A stretch of DNA of 64,000 nt from Bacteroidales bacterium (GCA_025210735.1 JAOARD010000069.1:62001-126000); one strand, 5' to 3'. Positions 44,414 to 54,280 are shown, numbered from the stretch's first letter. Translations and numbers: made by a program. The notes: generated from the letters alone by a model not told the origin.

Positions 44414-44854
44414 TTATCTTACCGGAATCTTATCAATTCTGTTTTGATGTCTTCCGCCTTCAAATTCTGTTTTCAGGAATATTTTTACAATCTCAAGTGC
44501 TAAATCTTCTGATACAAATCTGGCAGGAACCGAACATATATTTGCATTATTATGTAAACGTGCAAGTTCACTAATCTCAGTATTCCAGCATAGTGCCGAT
44601 CTGATTGCCTGATGTTTATTAGCTGTCATATTAATACCATTTCCGCTACCGCACAGAGCAATACCAAAATCATATCTCTTTTCAGCAACACTTGCAGCCA
44701 TTGGATGAGCAAAATCAGGATAATCAACACTCTCTTCAGAGAAACATCCAAAATCCTTAATCTCATATCCTTCGCTAATCAGATATTTAATTATTATCTC
44801 TTTAGTCTTGAATCCGGCATGGTCACACGCCAAGGCAATCTTTAATGTATCCAT
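44414..44854 (-). CDS. rpiB: ribose-5-phosphate isomerase B
   Basis: A 146-residue RpiB/LacAB family enzyme of normal length. It has IALACDHAGFKTKE near the N-terminus, VDYPDFAH, and the active-site loop ALCGSGNGINMTANK with the catalytic Cys. It interconverts ribose-5-phosphate and ribulose-5-phosphate in the pentose phosphate pathway. Other sugar-phosphate isomerases of the family (allose, galactose-6-P) are possible. It has its own promoter at 44877-44908 and the terminator at 44361-44406. Confidence 0.95.
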   Translation of the reverse strand: MDTLKIALACDHAGFKTKEIIIKYLISEGYEIKDFGCFSEESVDYPDFAHPMAASVAEKRYDFGIALCGSGNGINMTANKHQAIRSALCWNTEISELARLHNNANICSVPARFVSEDLALEIVKIFLKTEFEGGRHQNRIDKIPVR

Positions 44855-44876
44855 TATATATGTCGTTAAGTTTTGG

Positions 44877-44908
44877 CAAAGTTAAATTGCAAAAGTATTA
44901 ATAACAAA
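44877..44908 (-). promoter_or_regulatory. promoter of rpiB
   Basis: On the minus strand TTTG (44908-44905), a 20-base spacer and TAACTTTG (44884-44877) fit the Bacteroidota -33/-7 consensus very well. A second -7-like box (TACTTTTG, 44897-44890) lies in the spacer. The ATG at 44854 is about 15 bases from the predicted start. Confidence 0.65.
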
Positions 44909-44940
44909 CCTTTGTATAGTTAATAACACATTAATAGTAA

Positions 44941-45879
44941 TTATAGTTCTTTCAGGCTATTAATTGAGGTATTGTACTCGTTAATCATATTATGAACAAC
45001 ATCTTCAGCTTTCTCAATACTATTTATCATAGCAGATACCTGCCCAATCTCAACCTCTCCTTCAGACAGATCTCCTTCAAAGATACCACGTTTTGCTCTG
45101 CCTCGTCCAAGCTCTTCTCTAAGTTCCTCAACAGAATTACCTTCTTGTATCATCTTCTCAACACGGTTGCAAAAATCGTTTTTAACAAGACGAACCGGAA
45201 CAACGCTTTTAAGTGTAAGTATTGTATCGCCATCTTTACAGTTAACAATACACTGTTTATAATCTGAATGTGCTGAAGACTCCTCTGTAATAGCAAATTT
45301 ACTACCAACCTGTACTCCATCTGCTCCCAGTGCCATAGCAGCAGCCATCTGGTTTCCGTTAGCAATACCACCGGCAGCAATTACAGGAACCTTAACAATA
45401 TCTTTTATCATTGGTATCAGAGCAATAGTTGTTGTCTCCTCTCTGCCATTATGCCCTCCTGCTTCAAATCCTTCAGCTACAATAGCATCTACTCCTGCCT
45501 GTTCAGCTTTAAGAGCAAATTTGCTATTAGCAATAACATGTACTACAGTAATACCCTTCTCTTTAAAAAAGCTGGTATATTTAGCAGGATTTCCGGCAGA
45601 GGTAATTACAATCTTCACCTCCTCTTCAATAATAATATTAATCATCTCCTCCATTTGCGGATAAAGCAGAGGCAGATTTACGCCAAAAGGTTTATTGGTT
45701 GCTTTTTTACATTTTATAATATGTTCTCTGAATACTTCAGGATGCATACTTCCGGCGCCAATTACCCCTAATCCTCCTGCATTACTCACAGCTGATGCAA
45801 GTCTCCAGCCGCTACACCAAACCATACCTCCCTGCACAATAGGGTACTTTATATTAAAAATATTACAAACTCTGTTCAT
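44941..45879 (-). CDS. nitronate monooxygenase / FabK-like FMN enzyme
   Basis: A 312-residue TIM-barrel flavoenzyme. It has YPIVQGGMVWCSG at the N-terminus, IVAEGFEAGGHNG with the conserved His, VPVIAAGGI and GADGVQVGSKFA for FMN phosphate binding. The frame is open to 45903, but the ATG at 45879 (MNRVCNIF) gives the usual start. The family contains nitronate monooxygenases and the enoyl-ACP reductase FabK; the sequence alone does not separate them, and the AEGFEAGGHNG block is shared. Confidence 0.88.
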   Translation of the reverse strand: MNRVCNIFNIKYPIVQGGMVWCSGWRLASAVSNAGGLGVIGAGSMHPEVFREHIIKCKKATNKPFGVNLPLLYPQMEEMINIIIEEEVKIVITSAGNPAKYTSFFKEKGITVVHVIANSKFALKAEQAGVDAIVAEGFEAGGHNGREETTTIALIPMIKDIVKVPVIAAGGIANGNQMAAAMALGADGVQVGSKFAITEESSAHSDYKQCIVNCKDGDTILTLKSVVPVRLVKNDFCNRVEKMIQEGNSVEELREELGRGRAKRGIFEGDLSEGEVEIGQVSAMINSIEKAEDVVHNMINEYNTSINSLKEL

Positions 45880-46020
45880 TCTTAAATTGTATTTAAAATT
45901 CAAATTGGTACAATTATTGACGCAATTATAGCGTTAAACTAACAACCGAAGATAGTTACAAATTTTTGCCAATGTGTATTACGTGTAAAAAGTTTAATAC
46001 GCTTAATCAAAAATTGTTAC

Positions 46021-46028
46021 TATTTTTG
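46021..46028 (+). promoter_or_regulatory. -7 promoter box of the gene at 46051
   Basis: TATTTTTG matches TAnnTTTG and lies 22 bases before the ATG at 46051. A similar AATTTTTGCCAA lies at 45961 but lacks the TA pair. Confidence 0.5.
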
Positions 46029-46050
46029 CCAAACACAAATATTTAAACCG

Positions 46051-46911
46051 ATGAATAAGACGTATAGAGCATTACTTATTGTATTAAGTATAGTGATAGT
46101 AGGACTTGGTGTTGTATTGTATATGCAACATACAGAAAGTCAGGAGGTACAACAACTGCTTGAAACAGAAAAACAAGGTCTTACAGATAACTTGATGAAG
46201 CTTAGAGAAGAATATCAGAGTCTTGAAACGGATAATGATTCAATTAATCGTCACCTGTTAGAAGAGCAGATTAAGGTAGAGACTCTTCTTAAGGAGATTA
46301 AGAAGGTAAAGCGTAACAGCTATGCTGAGATAAAAAAGTATAAGAAAGAGCTTGGTACTTTACGTGCAATTATGAGAAGTTATATAAGACAGATAGACTC
46401 TCTGAATACACGTAACCAGATGCTGATGGCAGAGAACGAGGAGATTAAAACTCAGTATAACGAAGAGGTTAAACTAAGAACAGAGTTGTCTGAGAAGGCT
46501 ACAGAGCTTGAGAGTCAGGTTGCATTAGGATCCAGAATAGTTATTGAAGGACTTGAGGCTGTTGCTCTTACAAAACGTAGTAAAGATACTCGTCGTGCAC
46601 GAAAAACTGTTAAGATAAGAACGTGTGTTACACTTAAGAAAAATGCTATAGCTAAGCCTGGTGTAAAAATGGTATATGTACGCATTATTGGACCGGATGG
46701 TTTTGTAATGGCTAATGCACCAACCGATATTATTAAAGTAGAGGATAAGAATGTTGTTTTCTCTGCAAGTCGTGAGGTAAACTATGAGAATGCAGATGTT
46801 GAGCTTTGTATTTTCTGGGATAGTAAATCAGAGATGGCTAAAGGAACATACAAAATAAACGTTTACACTGAGGGATATGAGCTTGGTGAGACTGAACTAT
46901 ATCTGAAGTAA
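46051..46911 (+). CDS. membrane-anchored coiled-coil protein with C-terminal beta domain
   Basis: A 286-residue protein. One transmembrane helix (about 7-25), a long coiled coil (about 30-165, rich in Leu, Glu and Lys heptads) and a C-terminal beta domain (about 170-286, with VKMVYVRIIGPDGFVM and YKINVYTEGYELGETEL) are seen. This layout is common in Bacteroidota and may bind envelope partners; the function is unknown to me. It ends before a bidirectional terminator. Confidence 0.75.
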   Translation: MNKTYRALLIVLSIVIVGLGVVLYMQHTESQEVQQLLETEKQGLTDNLMKLREEYQSLETDNDSINRHLLEEQIKVETLLKEIKKVKRNSYAEIKKYKKELGTLRAIMRSYIRQIDSLNTRNQMLMAENEEIKTQYNEEVKLRTELSEKATELESQVALGSRIVIEGLEAVALTKRSKDTRRARKTVKIRTCVTLKKNAIAKPGVKMVYVRIIGPDGFVMANAPTDIIKVEDKNVVFSASREVNYENADVELCIFWDSKSEMAKGTYKINVYTEGYELGETELYLK

Positions 46912-46931
46912 GATATTATTATAAAATATAT

Positions 46932-46968
46932 AAAAGAGGCTTATATCTGTTTGGTATAAGCCTCTTTT
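46932..46968. terminator. bidirectional terminator
   Basis: AAAAGAGGCTTATA (46932-46945) pairs perfectly over 14 bases with TATAAGCCTCTTTT (46955-46968). The arms carry A and T runs on both sides, so it can stop transcription from 46911 and from the convergent gene at 46975. Confidence 0.85.
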
Positions 46969-46974
46969 GGTATA

Positions 46975-47403
46975 TTACTTCTTGTTAATAGTGCAGCTAA
47001 ACATCCAGTGCATACCAAAATCGTCCTTAATCATTCCAAACCTGTCGCCCCAGAATGTATCTTGCAGAGGCATTGTTACTTTTCCTCTTTTAGACAGATT
47101 GTTAAAATCTTTCTCCATTAAATCTAAATCTTCATAGCTTAAACTAAGATGAACATTTGTACCCTCCTGAGCTGTTGTAAAATCAGCACTCATAATATCA
47201 TCCGATGCCATTAGAGTATTGTTGTTAAAACTAAAATGAGCGTGCATTATCTTATTCTTATGCTCATCCGGAACATCCATCTCTCCTTTTGAATCAGAAT
47301 ACCGCATCATGGATAGTACCTCTCCTCCAAAACACCCGATATAGAAATTCACGGCCTCCTCGCAGTTACCGTTAAACATTAAGTATGGTGATAAACATTT
47401 CAT
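46975..47403 (-). CDS. VOC family protein (PhnB-like glyoxalase fold)
   Basis: A 142-residue protein with two repeats of the vicinal-oxygen-chelate fold. It opens with PYLMFNGNCEEAVNFYIGCFGGE and ends with WGDRFGMIKDDFGMHWMFS, the PhnB/3-demethylubiquinone-methyltransferase-like pattern. Its role is unknown, though members are often metal-dependent or stress-linked. It is monocistronic, convergent with the gene before it. Confidence 0.92.
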   Translation of the reverse strand: MKCLSPYLMFNGNCEEAVNFYIGCFGGEVLSMMRYSDSKGEMDVPDEHKNKIMHAHFSFNNNTLMASDDIMSADFTTAQEGTNVHLSLSYEDLDLMEKDFNNLSKRGKVTMPLQDTFWGDRFGMIKDDFGMHWMFSCTINKK

Positions 47404-47493
47404 AATATAAAGTTTTGATTGCTATATATAAACGCACATCTGTAATATATGGTTTTATACATCTGCATTAATTACACTAATTGCAGTTAACAG

Positions 47494-47533
47494 ATACAAA
47501 AAAACCAGAGAATCCTCCCGGATACTCTGGTTT
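47494..47533 (-). terminator. terminator of the RND efflux operon
   Basis: On the minus strand, AAACCAGAG pairs with CTCTGGTTT (47533-47525 with 47510-47502), extended by ATCC/GGAT beyond an A-A mismatch, and followed by a T-run. It lies about 25 bases after the pump gene stop. Confidence 0.88.
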
Positions 47534-47558
47534 AAATTACTCTATTTGATCTGATGTA

Positions 47559-50500
47559 TTATAATCTAGAACGTTTTCTTTTAGGTCTCCCTTTAAATAG
47601 TTGTCCTATGTTTATAATCGATTTTTGTGCTTGTGTTGTTAAACGGTACATTACCGGAACAATCACAAGTGTAAGGAATGTGGCAAATGTTAATCCGAAG
47701 ATTACAGTCCATGATAGTGGACCCCACATTACAGCCATATCTCCTCCTATTGAGAACTGCGGACTGAATTCTGCCAGCATTGTTCTGAAGTTTATGTTCA
47801 TACCCAAGGCCATTGGGAAAAGCCCCAGAATAGTGGTTATTGCCGTAAGAAGTACCGGGCGTAATCTTGTTTTTCCACCGCTTACAATACATTCTGTAGC
47901 TACTTCAACAGGTAAAAAAGCATCCTCTTCAAGCCCCATCTCTTCACGCTTACGTGCTTTAAGCTGATCTATATAATCAATGAGGACAATTGCATTGTTT
48001 ACAACTACACCTGCAAGCGATACAATACCAATACCTGTCATTACAACAATAATATTCATACCAAACATAGCTATACCGCCAAATACACCAATGGTACTAA
48101 ATAGTACACTCATAAGTATAATTGCAGGTTTCATTACAGAGTTAAACTGAGTAACAAGTATTATAAGAATAAGTGCTATGGCAATCATTAGAGCTTTCAT
48201 CATAAACTCAGCTGATTCCTGTTGCTCTTGTTGCTCTCCTGTAAACTTATATTTATAGCCCTCTGGCATATTTACTTCTGCAAGTACCTTATCAATTTGT
48301 GAATTAATCTCTGTTGCATTATACCCTTCAATTACATTTGAAGATAGTGTAATTACCCTGTTAAGATCAATTCGTTTTACTGATCCGTATGTGGTACTAT
48401 ATTTAAAGTCAGCAACAGCCGATATAGGTATCTTAACCAATTTTCCCTGATTATTACGGAATATAATAAGCTGGTTCATCAATGCAGGAATACTGTACCT
48501 GTATCTCTCTCCTAATCGTAGCTGTATCGGGTACTCATCCTCTCCTTGTTTAAAGTCAGAAACATCTTTTCCGAACAGTGCAGTTCTAAGAGTTCCGGCA
48601 ATCTGACCTGTAGATAATCCGTATTTACGAGCCTTATCTCTGTCAACCTTAACAATCATCTCTGGCTTACCAAGCTTAAGACTCCACATAAGCCCTTCAA
48701 TACCCTTGATGTCTGAATTCTCTATTTTTTGCTGTACCTTTTCAGTAAGCGATATAAGCTGATCATACTCGTCACCTGATATCTCAAGGTTTATTGGTTT
48801 TCCTGTTGGAGGTCCGTTTTGGTTCTGTACAACGTTAAGCTGAACTCCCGGATACCTGTTTGTCAGATTATCACTTAATAGTTTAATTGCAACAGCCGTA
48901 CTTAGCTCTCCCCGTTCTTCGTAATCAAGGAATGTTATTGTAATAAGTCCTTTATTAACACCACCTGTTGCTCCAAACTCATTCTCTGCTCTTGCACCGT
49001 CACCAACGTTTGTAAGAACCGATTCAATTATTGGTTTATAATCTGTAAGAATACCTGATATTGTACCCTCAAGGTTTTTCATGAAGGTATCAGTCTCTTC
49101 AATATCAGTTCCAATAGGTAACTCTGCTAATACATTTATATAATTAGGATCGCCTGAAGGAAAGAACTCAACCTTTGGTTGTCTTGCCCCCAGAAACATT
49201 ACAGTAAGTACCAGTAATACAATAGTTCCTCCAAAATATAACAAAGGTAATTTAAGTGATTTCTTTAATATTTTTAGGTAATAGTTCTCAAGCCATACAA
49301 GGAACCTCTCCTGAAACCATTTAGCAATTTTACTGAATATATAGATATTAAAGAATGTAATCATTGCAGCTAATGCCAGAAGATTAGCAAGTATGTATAC
49401 CTTACCAAGGTACATTGGTATAGATAGAGCAACAAGTGCAAACCCGATTATATTACCTCTGCGTATATTAATCTTATCTGACTGATCGATACCCTTTTTT
49501 GCAAGCGATGCAGAGAACACCGGAACAATTACAAGTGCTACGAACAGCGATGATGAGAGTACAATAATCAAAGTAATTGGCAGGTACTTCATAAACTCAC
49601 CCATCATTGAATCCCAGAATGCAAGCGGGATAAATGCTGCAAGTGTTGTCATTGTTGATGCAATAATTGGTATTGCTACCTCACCAACAGCAAGTTTAGC
49701 CGCTTCAAATCGTTTGTATCCGAGTGACAGGAATCTGTATATATTCTCTACAACCACAATGGCATTATCTACAAGCATACCCAGTGCCAGAATAAGACCG
49801 AACAGTACCATCATGTTTATTCTGTAATCTATAATAGACAATATACCGAACGACAAGAACATTGACAGAGGTATTGCAAGACCAACCATAAGGGCATTAC
49901 GTGTACCAAGGAAGAAGAACAGTACTGTAATTACAAATATCACACTCAGAATCATACTGTTTTCAAGGTTGTTCAACTGTTTCTCAATCATCTCTGACTG
50001 ATCGTTGGTAACTGTTATTCTCAGATTATCCGGGATAAGTTTTTTAGAACGAGCTGAATCAAGAATATCTTCTATCTGTGCTGTTGCACTTAAAAGGTTT
50101 TCACCACTCTTTTTTACAACCTGTAAAGAGACAACAGTTTGTCCGTCCAGTCTGGTAATACTTGTAGGTTCCTCGTATCCAAACTCAACCTCTGCAACAT
50201 CGCGCATGTAAACAACCTTGCTATCTTCACTCTTTACAATAATGTTCTCAATCTCTTTTGTATCTGTGAATTCGCCAATGGTACGTACAGAGCGTCTGGT
50301 GTTTCCTATTTTAATTTCACCTCCCGATACCGACATGTTCTCGAATGCTATTGCATTCTCAATATCAGTAAAGCTAAGCTCATATGCCTGCATCTTATGT
50401 ACATCAACATTTATCTTAACCTCTTTCTCGTTAATACCCTGTATCAGTACTTTTGAAACCTCATAAATTCCATCAATTTCGTCCTCAAGATCCTCAGCAT

Positions 50501-51014
50501 AATTCTTTAACTCATCAAGACTGTAATCTCCTGACAGGTTTATGTTGATAAACGGGAACTCAGAGAAATCGATATCCTCAACTGACGGATCTTTAGGAAG
50601 ATCATCAGGTAGTTCACTCTTTGCCTTATCTACAGCATCGCGCACCTCTTGTAAGGCATCGTTTATCTCAATACCTGAAGTAAACTCAACAAATATCATA
50701 GAGAAATCCTGATACGATGTTGATGATATCTTTTTAAGACCTTTAATTGTCTCAAGCTCTTTCTCAAGCGGACGTGTTACCAGATTCTCCATATCAACAG
50801 GAGGGTTACCCGGATACGCTGTCTGAACCATTACAATAGGCATATAAACATCCGGAAATAACTCCTTAGGAAGAGAGTTATATGAGGTAAGTCCGAATAC
50901 AATAAGCGCTATTGTAAGAAGCATTACCGATGTACGGTTCTTTAGTGCTATTGTTGTTGCCCTGAACTCCTTAAAGAGATTCTTTTTGGGCTTGTTATCT
51001 TGTTGATTCTCCAT
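47559..51014 (-). CDS. RND efflux pump, inner-membrane transporter
   Basis: A 1151-residue HAE1-type permease with twelve predicted helices in two halves and two large periplasmic loops. Near the N-terminus are FPDVYMPIVMVQTAYPGNPP and LVTRPLEKELETIKG; the proton-relay region reads LILALGMLVDNAIVVVENIYR in pieces (GMLVDNAIV). It is about 100 residues longer than AcrB. The last gene of the tetR-tolC-adaptor-pump operon; substrates are not predictable, but organic compounds and antibiotics are usual. Confidence 0.93.
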   Translation of the reverse strand: MENQQDNKPKKNLFKEFRATTIALKNRTSVMLLTIALIVFGLTSYNSLPKELFPDVYMPIVMVQTAYPGNPPVDMENLVTRPLEKELETIKGLKKISSTSYQDFSMIFVEFTSGIEINDALQEVRDAVDKAKSELPDDLPKDPSVEDIDFSEFPFININLSGDYSLDELKNYAEDLEDEIDGIYEVSKVLIQGINEKEVKINVDVHKMQAYELSFTDIENAIAFENMSVSGGEIKIGNTRRSVRTIGEFTDTKEIENIIVKSEDSKVVYMRDVAEVEFGYEEPTSITRLDGQTVVSLQVVKKSGENLLSATAQIEDILDSARSKKLIPDNLRITVTNDQSEMIEKQLNNLENSMILSVIFVITVLFFFLGTRNALMVGLAIPLSMFLSFGILSIIDYRINMMVLFGLILALGMLVDNAIVVVENIYRFLSLGYKRFEAAKLAVGEVAIPIIASTMTTLAAFIPLAFWDSMMGEFMKYLPITLIIVLSSSLFVALVIVPVFSASLAKKGIDQSDKINIRRGNIIGFALVALSIPMYLGKVYILANLLALAAMITFFNIYIFSKIAKWFQERFLVWLENYYLKILKKSLKLPLLYFGGTIVLLVLTVMFLGARQPKVEFFPSGDPNYINVLAELPIGTDIEETDTFMKNLEGTISGILTDYKPIIESVLTNVGDGARAENEFGATGGVNKGLITITFLDYEERGELSTAVAIKLLSDNLTNRYPGVQLNVVQNQNGPPTGKPINLEISGDEYDQLISLTEKVQQKIENSDIKGIEGLMWSLKLGKPEMIVKVDRDKARKYGLSTGQIAGTLRTALFGKDVSDFKQGEDEYPIQLRLGERYRYSIPALMNQLIIFRNNQGKLVKIPISAVADFKYSTTYGSVKRIDLNRVITLSSNVIEGYNATEINSQIDKVLAEVNMPEGYKYKFTGEQQEQQESAEFMMKALMIAIALILIILVTQFNSVMKPAIILMSVLFSTIGVFGGIAMFGMNIIVVMTGIGIVSLAGVVVNNAIVLIDYIDQLKARKREEMGLEEDAFLPVEVATECIVSGGKTRLRPVLLTAITTILGLFPMALGMNINFRTMLAEFSPQFSIGGDMAVMWGPLSWTVIFGLTFATFLTLVIVPVMYRLTTQAQKSIINIGQLFKGRPKRKRSRL

Positions 51015-51030
51015 TATCTTCTAATCTCTT

Positions 51031-52071
51031 TTACTGAATAATACCAACTGTATCACCATTTGCAATAAGGTTATACCCTTCTGTTACAACCTTATCACCT
51101 TCATTAAGACCTTCAACAATCTCTGTCTGATCTTTATAAGAGATACCTGTTTTTACATAAATTTTTTCGGCAACATTATTACCGTTTACTTTAAACAGAA
51201 ACTTACCTGTGTTATCCTCTTTAATAATAATTGATGGAACAAGTAGTGCATCATTAATTGTTTTGTCATTTATAAACAGCACAGCAAGCATGTTTGGCTT
51301 TAGCTTATTCTTTATATTATTCATTCTAATCTCAACCTCAAATGTGCGGTTCACAGGGTTTATAATATTTCCTGTTCTGTATACCGGAAGCTCAAGACTC
51401 ATATCAGGGTATGTAGGCACGGTAAATTCAACCTTCTTACCACGTTTTACACTTGGCAGGTGTTTTTCAGATACATCTGCAACAACCTTCATTCTGTTAA
51501 GGTTAACAAAATCTATAACAGGGCGTGTTGGTCCCCCCATCTCACCTATCTTAGCGTTTATCTTATCTACAATTCCGTTAAACGGAGCATAAACGTGCGA
51601 CATATCAAGCTGTGCCTGAAGAGACTCTTTATTAGCCTGTAATCCCTCCATTTTATTCTTAGCCTGAAGGTACTGAACCTCTGAACCAATCTTCTGATCC
51701 CACAAATCTTTCTGCTTCTGATAAAGCACAGTTGCAAGCTCAAGACCTGACTCAACCTCTTTTAATGAACTCTCAATAGCTCTTGTGTTTAATTTCATTA
51801 ACAGCGTTCCTTTCTCAACCCACTGCCCCTCTTTTACAGGAATTTCACGTATCTGTCCATTCATTTCAGGACTTATATTAGCTATTTCAATAGCATTTAT
51901 AGTTCCGTTAACCTCAATAAAGTGGCTAAAGTCTTCTTTTGCAAGTTCTTTAACCCTTATTTTTTTGTGTTCTGTAACCTCAACTTTATCTGTAGACTTC
52001 TCTGCTGGTTCTTTAGAGCCGCTACAAGCCATTAATAATAATCCTGACAGAGCAATTAAATACCTCTTCAT
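51031..52071 (-). CDS. RND efflux periplasmic adaptor (membrane fusion protein)
   Basis: A 346-residue lipoprotein; Cys16 in LLMACSGSKE is the lipobox. It has a hairpin of coiled coil (about 100-170), a lipoyl-like half motif (PEMNGQIREIPVKEGQWVEKG) and beta-barrel and membrane-proximal domains (VVADVSEKHLPSVKRG, NPVNRTFEVEIRM). It links the pump at 47559 to TolC at 52084. Gene spacing (16 and 12 bases) shows one operon. Confidence 0.93.
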   Translation of the reverse strand: MKRYLIALSGLLLMACSGSKEPAEKSTDKVEVTEHKKIRVKELAKEDFSHFIEVNGTINAIEIANISPEMNGQIREIPVKEGQWVEKGTLLMKLNTRAIESSLKEVESGLELATVLYQKQKDLWDQKIGSEVQYLQAKNKMEGLQANKESLQAQLDMSHVYAPFNGIVDKINAKIGEMGGPTRPVIDFVNLNRMKVVADVSEKHLPSVKRGKKVEFTVPTYPDMSLELPVYRTGNIINPVNRTFEVEIRMNNIKNKLKPNMLAVLFINDKTINDALLVPSIIIKEDNTGKFLFKVNGNNVAEKIYVKTGISYKDQTEIVEGLNEGDKVVTEGYNLIANGDTVGIIQ

Positions 52072-52083
52072 ATCTTATGTTTT

Positions 52084-53418
52084 TTACTGTTTTTCGTAAT
52101 TGTTTAATAATCTGTTTAGTTTGTTTTTAGCCGTTAATAGATTAAAAACAGACTGATAGTATTGATTTAAAGACTGAAAATATTGATTCTGATTCTGAGT
52201 TAATTCAGTACTTGAGATAACACCTTCCTGAAATTTTACAGTACTCTGATCATATATCTTCTTTGTTAATTTTCTGTTTAATTTATCTTTTATAAGAGTT
52301 TCATTAGCGGTAAGCAGATCTTTTTGAGCTTGAATAACCGCCATTCTTAGACTCTGAGATACTTTTTCTCTTGTATTTTGAGCTTTTTTGTAATCTACTC
52401 TTGCCTGCGATAATTTGGCAAGTCTGCTTCCGCTGGTAAACAGAGGAAGTTTTATTGATACTCCAACCATACTTGAAGGTAGCCATTTAGAAGAGGAATT
52501 GAATACCTCAAATTTATCTTCAACCAAGTTACTTTGATTATTATAAAAAGCAGATATAGTTGGAAGGAATGCTACCTTGTGCAAGTTTACATTTTGTCTT
52601 TGTAAATCTTCCTGTACTTTAGCAAGCATATAATCTGGTTGATTTTCAGGAGTAAATTTGTACGATATTTCTTGATTTACATCTAAATCGTTTGTGAAAT
52701 AATTCAAAGAGTCTGTTAATATAATTTTATTATCAATATCAAGACCCATTTGAATTTTTAACAGATATTTGGCAATGCTCTCTTGTCTTTTAAGCGATGA
52801 AAGACTATTCTCTAAAGTCATAACTGTTACCTGAAGCTGATCATAAGATATATCATCTGCTACACCTGCCTTAACCATCAATTCTGTTTCAGACAGTAGC
52901 TTTTTTGTGTTATCAATGCTATTATTCAGAATACCTATATTCTCTTTTGCTACCAGAACAGAATAGTAAGCATCATTAATATTCTGTATTATATCACTCT
53001 TTGTTTTATTCTTTTGTGTTTCAGACAGGCTTTTGTATATCTTCGATGTTCTCAATCCAACAATATAATCGCCACTGAAAATTAATTGAGAAACAGTCAA
53101 ATCAATTTTAGTTGAGTTAGTTTTACCAAACTTAAATGTTGATGTTTGTCCATTAGCTTCAATTACTTGTGAGCCTATTTTTATTGAATAGTTATGAGAA
53201 AACTCTGTATTCACCTGAGGTAAACCAATAGCAGTTGTTTCCCATACTCTCTTTTTTGCCTTATATATGTCAAGCTTTGCATTTATAAGATCGTAGTTAT
53301 GCTCAAACGCATACTCTCTTGCCTGCTTTAGCGACAGATTCATTGTACTGTCTTTCTGCCCAAATGCTGAGACAACAATGTTTAATATTAGTAATAGTGA
53401 TAATAATAATTTGCGCAT
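52084..53418 (-). CDS. TolC family outer-membrane efflux protein
   Basis: A 444-residue outer-membrane channel with a signal peptide (about residues 1-22, cleaved before QKDST). Two repeats of long helices (AREYAFEHNYDLINAKLDIYKAKKRVWE in pieces; SQARVDYKKAQNTREKVSQSL) form the trimeric tunnel. The ATG at 53418 shares a base with the TetR stop (TAATG), so the repressor and channel are translationally coupled. Confidence 0.93.
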   Translation of the reverse strand: MRKLLLSLLLILNIVVSAFGQKDSTMNLSLKQAREYAFEHNYDLINAKLDIYKAKKRVWETTAIGLPQVNTEFSHNYSIKIGSQVIEANGQTSTFKFGKTNSTKIDLTVSQLIFSGDYIVGLRTSKIYKSLSETQKNKTKSDIIQNINDAYYSVLVAKENIGILNNSIDNTKKLLSETELMVKAGVADDISYDQLQVTVMTLENSLSSLKRQESIAKYLLKIQMGLDIDNKIILTDSLNYFTNDLDVNQEISYKFTPENQPDYMLAKVQEDLQRQNVNLHKVAFLPTISAFYNNQSNLVEDKFEVFNSSSKWLPSSMVGVSIKLPLFTSGSRLAKLSQARVDYKKAQNTREKVSQSLRMAVIQAQKDLLTANETLIKDKLNRKLTKKIYDQSTVKFQEGVISSTELTQNQNQYFQSLNQYYQSVFNLLTAKNKLNRLLNNYEKQ

Positions 53419-54038
53419 TACTTTGAAGCTTTTAATAGATTTAAATTTGTGTTCAGATATTCTATTCCTTTTATTGATGCAATTCCGTGAAGATGATACA
53501 GGAATACCTGAGTTACAACATTCTCAGAGTATAAATCATCAACAGAGAAGTAATCTGTTGTATAAAAAGAGTCCATGCTGGCAATAAACATGCGTGCAAT
53601 AATCTCTTCGTCTACATTCTCTCTATACAAACCCTCCTCTTTACCTTTTGTTATATTCTGTTTAAAGAGATTCTTAAACAGCATTATTTTTTCGGCTCTT
53701 ATTCTGTTATATATATCAATATGATATTTTCGCAGATCGAACTCGAACGATGGATTTATCTTTTTTAATGACTCCAGATTACTCTTATGCAACTCAAGCA
53801 TAATCTGAATAGAGTTCATTTTACTGTTATACAGTTCAAATGCAATCTTAGAGTATTTATCATACAGATGTTGTATGGTCTGTTCAACAAGCCCTTCTCT
53901 ATTATCAAACATGCAGTAGAGAGTCTTCTTAGACATTCCAAGCGATCTCGATATCTCATCCATTGTAACGCTCTTTATACCATACTGTATAAAGAGTTCC
54001 GATATCTTTTCAAGTATCTCCTTCTTACACTTATTCAT
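53418..54038 (-). CDS. TetR/AcrR repressor of the efflux operon
   Basis: A 206-residue regulator. The helix-turn-helix is at about residues 15-60 (SVTMDEISRSLGMSKKTLYCMF). The first gene of the operon, it overlaps tolC by one base, and an inverted repeat over the promoter (54059-54086) is the likely operator, so it probably represses itself and the pump. Confidence 0.94.
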   Translation of the reverse strand: MNKCKKEILEKISELFIQYGIKSVTMDEISRSLGMSKKTLYCMFDNREGLVEQTIQHLYDKYSKIAFELYNSKMNSIQIMLELHKSNLESLKKINPSFEFDLRKYHIDIYNRIRAEKIMLFKNLFKQNITKGKEEGLYRENVDEEIIARMFIASMDSFYTTDYFSVDDLYSENVVTQVFLYHLHGIASIKGIEYLNTNLNLLKASK

Positions 54039-54058
54039 TCTTAGATTATAAAAACTTT

Positions 54059-54086
54059 GGAAACTTTTAATACAAAAATAGTTTCC
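54059..54086 (-). promoter_or_regulatory. TetR operator: inverted repeat overlapping the efflux promoter
   Basis: GGAAACT (54059-54065) and AGTTTCC (54080-54086) are perfect inverted repeats with a 14-base spacer. The -7 box TATTTTTG (minus strand, 54080-54073) lies between or on the arms, so a bound dimer would block RNA polymerase. It is about 20 bases upstream of the tetR ATG at 54038. Confidence 0.7.
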
Positions 54087-54280
54087 TTTTTGTACAAGAA
54101 TAAGATCAGTTTGACTAAATATGGTTTAAATGGTATATAAAAAAGATATTGAGCTACAAACGATCTTATACAGTTTACACTGAATACAAAAGTATTTTGT
54201 TACAAGGTTATCTATAGTGAATAATCGGTAAACGGGGTAAATTTCTCGGTGAATAATCAAAATATTACCAGAGAATACTT

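Noticed and set aside
47593-47892. Short minus-strand frame inside the RND pump gene
   Set aside because: Shifted frame of the pump gene; no independent support.
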